Below are positions 26,053 to 28,754 of a stretch of 28,754 nt of DNA, one piece after another. Numbering within the stretch: position 1 is the first letter of the stretch; each line of letters begins with the position of its first letter. Origin of the DNA: a bacterium. GTDB taxonomy: Bacteria; Patescibacteriota; Minisyncoccia; Minisyncoccales; PWPS01. The stretch covers positions 1-28,754 of the forward strand of contig JAGYLR010000004.1 of assembly GCA_018400895.1 (NCBI GenBank), given 5' to 3'. Under the pieces are notes generated by a model that was given only the letters and a program-made list of their open reading frames with translations, was not told where the DNA came from and made no database searches. The translations under genes were made by a program, and so were the position numbers.

Positions 26053-27090
26053 TTAATACAAACTATCAACAAGAGGAGAAAAACAATCTCTTTTTACTCC
26101 ATCTTCTACACAAACTATCATTGCATCAGCAATATCTATATCAGTATACCAACTAGGGTAAGGAATAGAACCTGGATCATCTGTACAACCATCATTTTCT
26201 AACCCTGCTGTGCCTTCACAAAAGTAGGTTCTTAAGCTCTCTATGTTTTCTATATTTATTTCATTTTTGACCCAGCCAAGATACTTTTCTGACTCAATCA
26301 TATCGTCCTGAATAATTGCTGTATTACTACTGTAATCTGTTATTTGATAACGCATTGTTACGTTTGCCCAGTTGTTTGGATTGTTATAATAAACAACAAA
26401 AGTATTAGGAGAAAGACAACTTTTCCCTGTTTGACTATTTAAAATACAAACACCTAACGCATTATCAAGGTTGTAAAATAATGATCCTCCTGGATACATT
26501 CCATCAGTTTGACATCCCGCATTTTCTTCCGCCAGACCTTCACAAAAGTAGGTTCTTAGTCTATTTACTTCATTTATATTAATCTCATTTCTCTGCCAAT
26601 TTTCATAATTGATAGGAGTCATATCATCTCTTAGAATAGCACCACTTAAATCTGTTATTTGATAACGCATTGTTACACTGCTCCACCCCAACAAATTTTC
26701 ATAATTAAAAACAAATACATTCTCCGGATCTTCAACTGGAGGATCTTCTTCTATATAATCTTTTTCTTTTAAATCAAAAGAGTAATATCTATCCCCTGTA
26801 TTAACCATTACAGAAAATACTCCTTCTGTTGTTTTTTCTGCTTTATATAAAAATGTTTTACTCAACTCATTAAAACTAATCTCTGTCCACACACCTTCTT
26901 CAAACTGTTCCCCAAGTTCTGATATATGGTCTATTGCAGACTCTGCCACATAAAAAGCAACCACATGATCTTCCATTACTGGTATCTCTCTTATTTGACG
27001 AGATAGAAGCAAACTTATCGCTATTCCTGTTGTAAGAACAACGCTCATTATTATCATTGATAGAAACAGTGTTGATCCTTTACTCTCCAT
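26053..27090 (-). CDS. PilX-like minor pilin protein with two tandem Cys-containing domains
   Basis: The 345-residue product starts MESKGSTLFLSMIIMSVVLTTG, a PilX-type N-terminal helix, followed by VAFYVAESAIDHISEL, the usual continuation. There is no consensus prepilin FTLIE motif. Residues about 125-229 and 230-340 are two copies of one domain. Each has a W(S/A)(S/N)VTMRYQITD strand, a DDM segment, NEIN(I/E)...LRTYFCEG, and four cysteines (183, 193, 215, 225; 291, 302, 327, 336). The VYYNNPNNWANVTMRYQI pattern recalls starch-binding modules of the CBM25/26 type, but I cannot confirm that. It is the last prepilin-like gene before ligA and overlaps the preceding gene by 11 nt. Likely a pilus-tip or surface-binding component. 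Confidence 0.75.
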   Translation of the reverse strand: MESKGSTLFLSMIIMSVVLTTGIAISLLLSRQIREIPVMEDHVVAFYVAESAIDHISELGEQFEEGVWTEISFNELSKTFLYKAEKTTEGVFSVMVNTGDRYYSFDLKEKDYIEEDPPVEDPENVFVFNYENLLGWSSVTMRYQITDLSGAILRDDMTPINYENWQRNEININEVNRLRTYFCEGLAEENAGCQTDGMYPGGSLFYNLDNALGVCILNSQTGKSCLSPNTFVVYYNNPNNWANVTMRYQITDYSSNTAIIQDDMIESEKYLGWVKNEINIENIESLRTYFCEGTAGLENDGCTDDPGSIPYPSWYTDIDIADAMIVCVEDGVKRDCFSPLVDSLY

Positions 27091-27601
27091 AGTACCTACT
27101 TATTACTGTTGTTTGTAATTTAATTTTTTTTATATCATCTTCTCTCTCTCCTGTTTTTGTTTCTGCTTCTATAGTAAAAGTTACTTTATCTCTACCAGAA
27201 CTTCCTTTTGCAGTATTAGCGTAAAAATAATTGATATTAATTATTTCTGAATTAATGTGTTCACCATCTTGAACTAAAACCCACCTGTCCTCTGGAAAAT
27301 AAAGATGCCTTTGAAAATTTTCTGACCCTCCTTCAGAATTTACAAAATTAAGTTTTTGAAATTGCTCTTCATAAACGTAATTTCCCCCTTGAGATAATTC
27401 CTCTATCATATAATTCATTACACGAACTGTCTCTGAAACAAGTTTTTGATTATATATTGCAACTCTCTGATTTCTAACATTAGCAGTAAAAACAGCTACA
27501 ACAAGAGACATTACTAAGGTAAATATAACTACCGTAACCATTGTTTCTATTAGGGTAAACCCCGTTAGAGATTTGTTCTCTTTATTGTTTTGTTTAGTCA
27601 T
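27080..27601 (-). CDS. PilW-like prepilin
   Basis: The 173-residue product has a short basic leader and a prepilin peptidase site, LTG|FTLIETMVTVVIFTLVM, with the Glu at +5 of the mature protein that pilins use for assembly. The helix continues into NVRNQRVAIYNQKLVSETVRVMNYMIEELS, a PilW-type pattern. The rest is a small periplasmic or surface domain with a GSSGRDKVTFTIEA strand. It overlaps the preceding prepilin gene by 8 nt and the following PilX-like gene by 11 nt, which points to co-translation and a shared minor-pilin complex. Confidence 0.82.
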   Translation of the reverse strand: MTKQNNKENKSLTGFTLIETMVTVVIFTLVMSLVVAVFTANVRNQRVAIYNQKLVSETVRVMNYMIEELSQGGNYVYEEQFQKLNFVNSEGGSENFQRHLYFPEDRWVLVQDGEHINSEIININYFYANTAKGSSGRDKVTFTIEAETKTGEREDDIKKIKLQTTVISRYYGE

Positions 27602-28079
27602 AAAAAACTCTGTAAACTGCTACATCATTTTCTCCGTAACGGTAATTAAATGTTATTTTTGATTCAACTTCCATTTCACTTGTACTGTCTTCTGCCCAAA
27701 TAGTTACACACCTTGAAAATGGAGTTTCTGTGCCAACTATTCCATCATAATAGTATCCTGATGTATTTATTCTTAATGACCTACACTCTGTGGTAGTTTT
27801 TGAGACATTGCCAGTGTAATTTACTCTCCAGTATCCAACACCACCCCAAGAAGCATCATTATTTATATCTTCTCTTATAATAGTACGCACATTCTCATCA
27901 CTCACTACTTCCATTGCTTCTTGTGCTAAAAAAATTGCCTGTCTGTTTCTAGAAAAAATATCTGCTTGTAGTAGGGCTTTATCACCTAAAACCAAAATAG
28001 CGGTAATAGTAGACATTACTATCGCTATAGAAACAAGTAGTTCAACAAGTGTTAACCCTTTTTCGTTGTATTTACTCAT
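27594..28079 (-). CDS. PilV-like prepilin
   Basis: The 161-residue product carries MSKYNEKG|LTLVELLVSIAIVMSTI, a type IV prepilin leader with cleavage after Gly and Glu at +5. The segment RNRQAIFLAQEAMEVVSDENVR is typical of PilV/PulI-like minor pilins. The globular part contains two cysteines about 24 residues apart (TTTECRSLRIN and PFSRCVTIW) that may form a disulfide. It overlaps the first prepilin gene by 8 nt and the PilW-like gene by 8 nt. Confidence 0.82.
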   Translation of the reverse strand: MSKYNEKGLTLVELLVSIAIVMSTITAILVLGDKALLQADIFSRNRQAIFLAQEAMEVVSDENVRTIIREDINNDASWGGVGYWRVNYTGNVSKTTTECRSLRINTSGYYYDGIVGTETPFSRCVTIWAEDSTSEMEVESKITFNYRYGENDVAVYRVFYD

Positions 28080-28656
28080 AGGTATAAATTATTTCTGCTT
28101 CTCCAGAAGAAGTTATACGCACACTTCTTTTTATTTCTTCACTGTCTTCTGACATAAAAACAATATCTACATAATCTTCTTCTATGGGTAATTCTCCCTC
28201 AAAGTAAACTTTTCTGGAAGAAAATAATACCCTTACTTCATCTTTTTGTTCACCAGAAACCAATATATCTTCTATAAAAATTCCTCTCTCTATATCTATT
28301 TGCTCAATTATTTTTTCACCTTCTACTTTTTCAACAAAAATAGAGTAATTGTTAGTGTTTTTAATTACTAAAATTCCATGGTCTCCCCCAACCAGGTCAC
28401 TATTATCTTCATAAAACATCTGTGATACACTTCTTTCTTTGGCTCTGTAGACATCATTAATAAAGGTTTCTGTAACTCTTTCTAATGCCATACGTGGACG
28501 AGATTCTAAATAACTCACCATCATCATAATCCCAATAAGGGCCATTATAACAAAAACCACCATTAACTCTATAAGAGTAAAACCGGCACTGTTGTCATTA
28601 TTGATACAGTGCCGGAAAACTTCTTTTTTTATCTCTATTTTACTACTAAAAAACAT
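28072..28656 (-). CDS. GspH/FimT-like prepilin
   Basis: The 194-residue product has a longer leader than its neighbours, about 25 residues, then SAG|FTLIELMVVFVIMALIGI with Glu at +5. The following RMALERVTETFINDVYRAKERSVSQM helix and beta-rich C-terminal half fit GspH/FimT-type pseudopilins. The start at 28656 is the only ATG in frame before the peptidase site; a hairpin with 9-bp arms lies within the leader codons. It is the first of four overlapping prepilin-like genes that continue into ligA and rodA. Confidence 0.82.
   Translation of the reverse strand: MFFSSKIEIKKEVFRHCINNDNSAGFTLIELMVVFVIMALIGIMMMVSYLESRPRMALERVTETFINDVYRAKERSVSQMFYEDNSDLVGGDHGILVIKNTNNYSIFVEKVEGEKIIEQIDIERGIFIEDILVSGEQKDEVRVLFSSRKVYFEGELPIEEDYVDIVFMSEDSEEIKRSVRITSSGEAEIIYTYE
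28576..28615 (-). terminator. Terminator-like hairpin inside the leader of the first prepilin gene
   Basis: CCGGCACTG (28583-28591) is perfectly complementary to CAGTGCCGG (28607-28615) over 9 bp with a 15-nt loop. On the minus strand it is followed by TTTTACTCTTA. It lies within codons for the prepilin leader. It could terminate an upstream transcript or attenuate the pilin operon. Confidence 0.45.
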
Positions 28657-28702
28657 AAACCATGGCCAGTCTCACAAATAAGTGGTATTACTTATTAAGA
28701 TA

Positions 28703-28754
28703 CTAGAATCCTGTATCTTCAACACACACTCCACTTGGGTCACACACAAATCCG
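28703..28754 (-). CDS. C-terminal end of an upstream gene (partial)
   Basis: On the minus strand a frame open at the window edge reads GFVCDPSGVCVEDTGF and stops at TAG (28705-28703). Two cysteines six residues apart and the VCVED string recall the C-terminus of the PilX-like protein (VCVEDG). It may be another pilin-related surface protein. Only 16 residues are visible, so this is tentative. The 46 bp to the next start hold no clear terminator outside the hairpin noted there. Confidence 0.4.
   Translation of the reverse strand, partial: GFVCDPSGVCVEDTGF

Overview
The window looks like a piece of a Patescibacteria (Candidate Phyla Radiation) chromosome, most likely Parcubacteria-like. This is inferred from the strong A+T bias, short tightly packed genes, a prepilin cassette beside housekeeping genes, and AT-rich dispersed repeats in the spacers. 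TGA is an ordinary stop here: htpX, the RNase J gene and ligA all end in it, and ligA and htpX use it in ATGA overlaps. TGG is the tryptophan codon.

Layout. Positions 1-3952 (minus) hold lemA-htpX-(zinc-ribbon gene, cut by the window edge), preceded by groES-groEL behind a promoter and CIRCE operator. Positions 4080-8434 (plus) hold a small YvlD/holin-like membrane protein, secG, a large peptide-binding lipoprotein-like protein with an inserted peptidoglycan-binding domain, tRNA-Leu(CAG) and RNase J. A repeat-rich spacer leads to trpS (plus), which converges on a phosphomannomutase gene (minus). The rpsF-ssb-rpsR operon (plus) follows and converges on recA (minus). Next on the minus strand come ftsK and rpoB-rpoC. 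A spacer full of palindromes then separates rpoB from a minus-strand run of four prepilin-like genes, ligA and rodA (listed in transcription order).

Function. Most genes are core information processing (rpoB, rpoC, rpsF, rpsR, ssb, recA, trpS, ligA, RNase J), protein quality control (groESL, htpX, lemA) and envelope or division functions (ftsK, rodA, secG, phosphomannomutase). The accessory elements are the pilin cassette, whose last gene encodes a PilX-like protein with two tandem cysteine-bearing domains, and the substrate-binding protein with a PG-binding insert.

Sequence quality. Several essential genes are broken by small indels: the solute-binding protein gene (one), trpS (a compensating pair), phosphomannomutase 5' half, rpsF, rpoC (two), rpoB 5' end and the 3' part of rodA. 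The damage is clustered (roughly 10.58-11.48 kb, 16.49-16.80 kb and 22.18-23.55 kb), while neighbours such as ligA, ftsK and groEL are clean. I read this as unpolished sequence in the assembly rather than gene decay, and I annotate these as single genes with frameshifts.

Most unusual signals: a cluster of four to five perfect or near-perfect palindromes between rodA and rpoB, related to palindromes in the recA-ftsK spacer; a 20-22 bp AT-rich repeat shared by three spacers; the double-domain PilX-like protein; the PG-binding insert in the solute-binding protein; and unusual residues in RecA and in the rifampicin region of RpoB.
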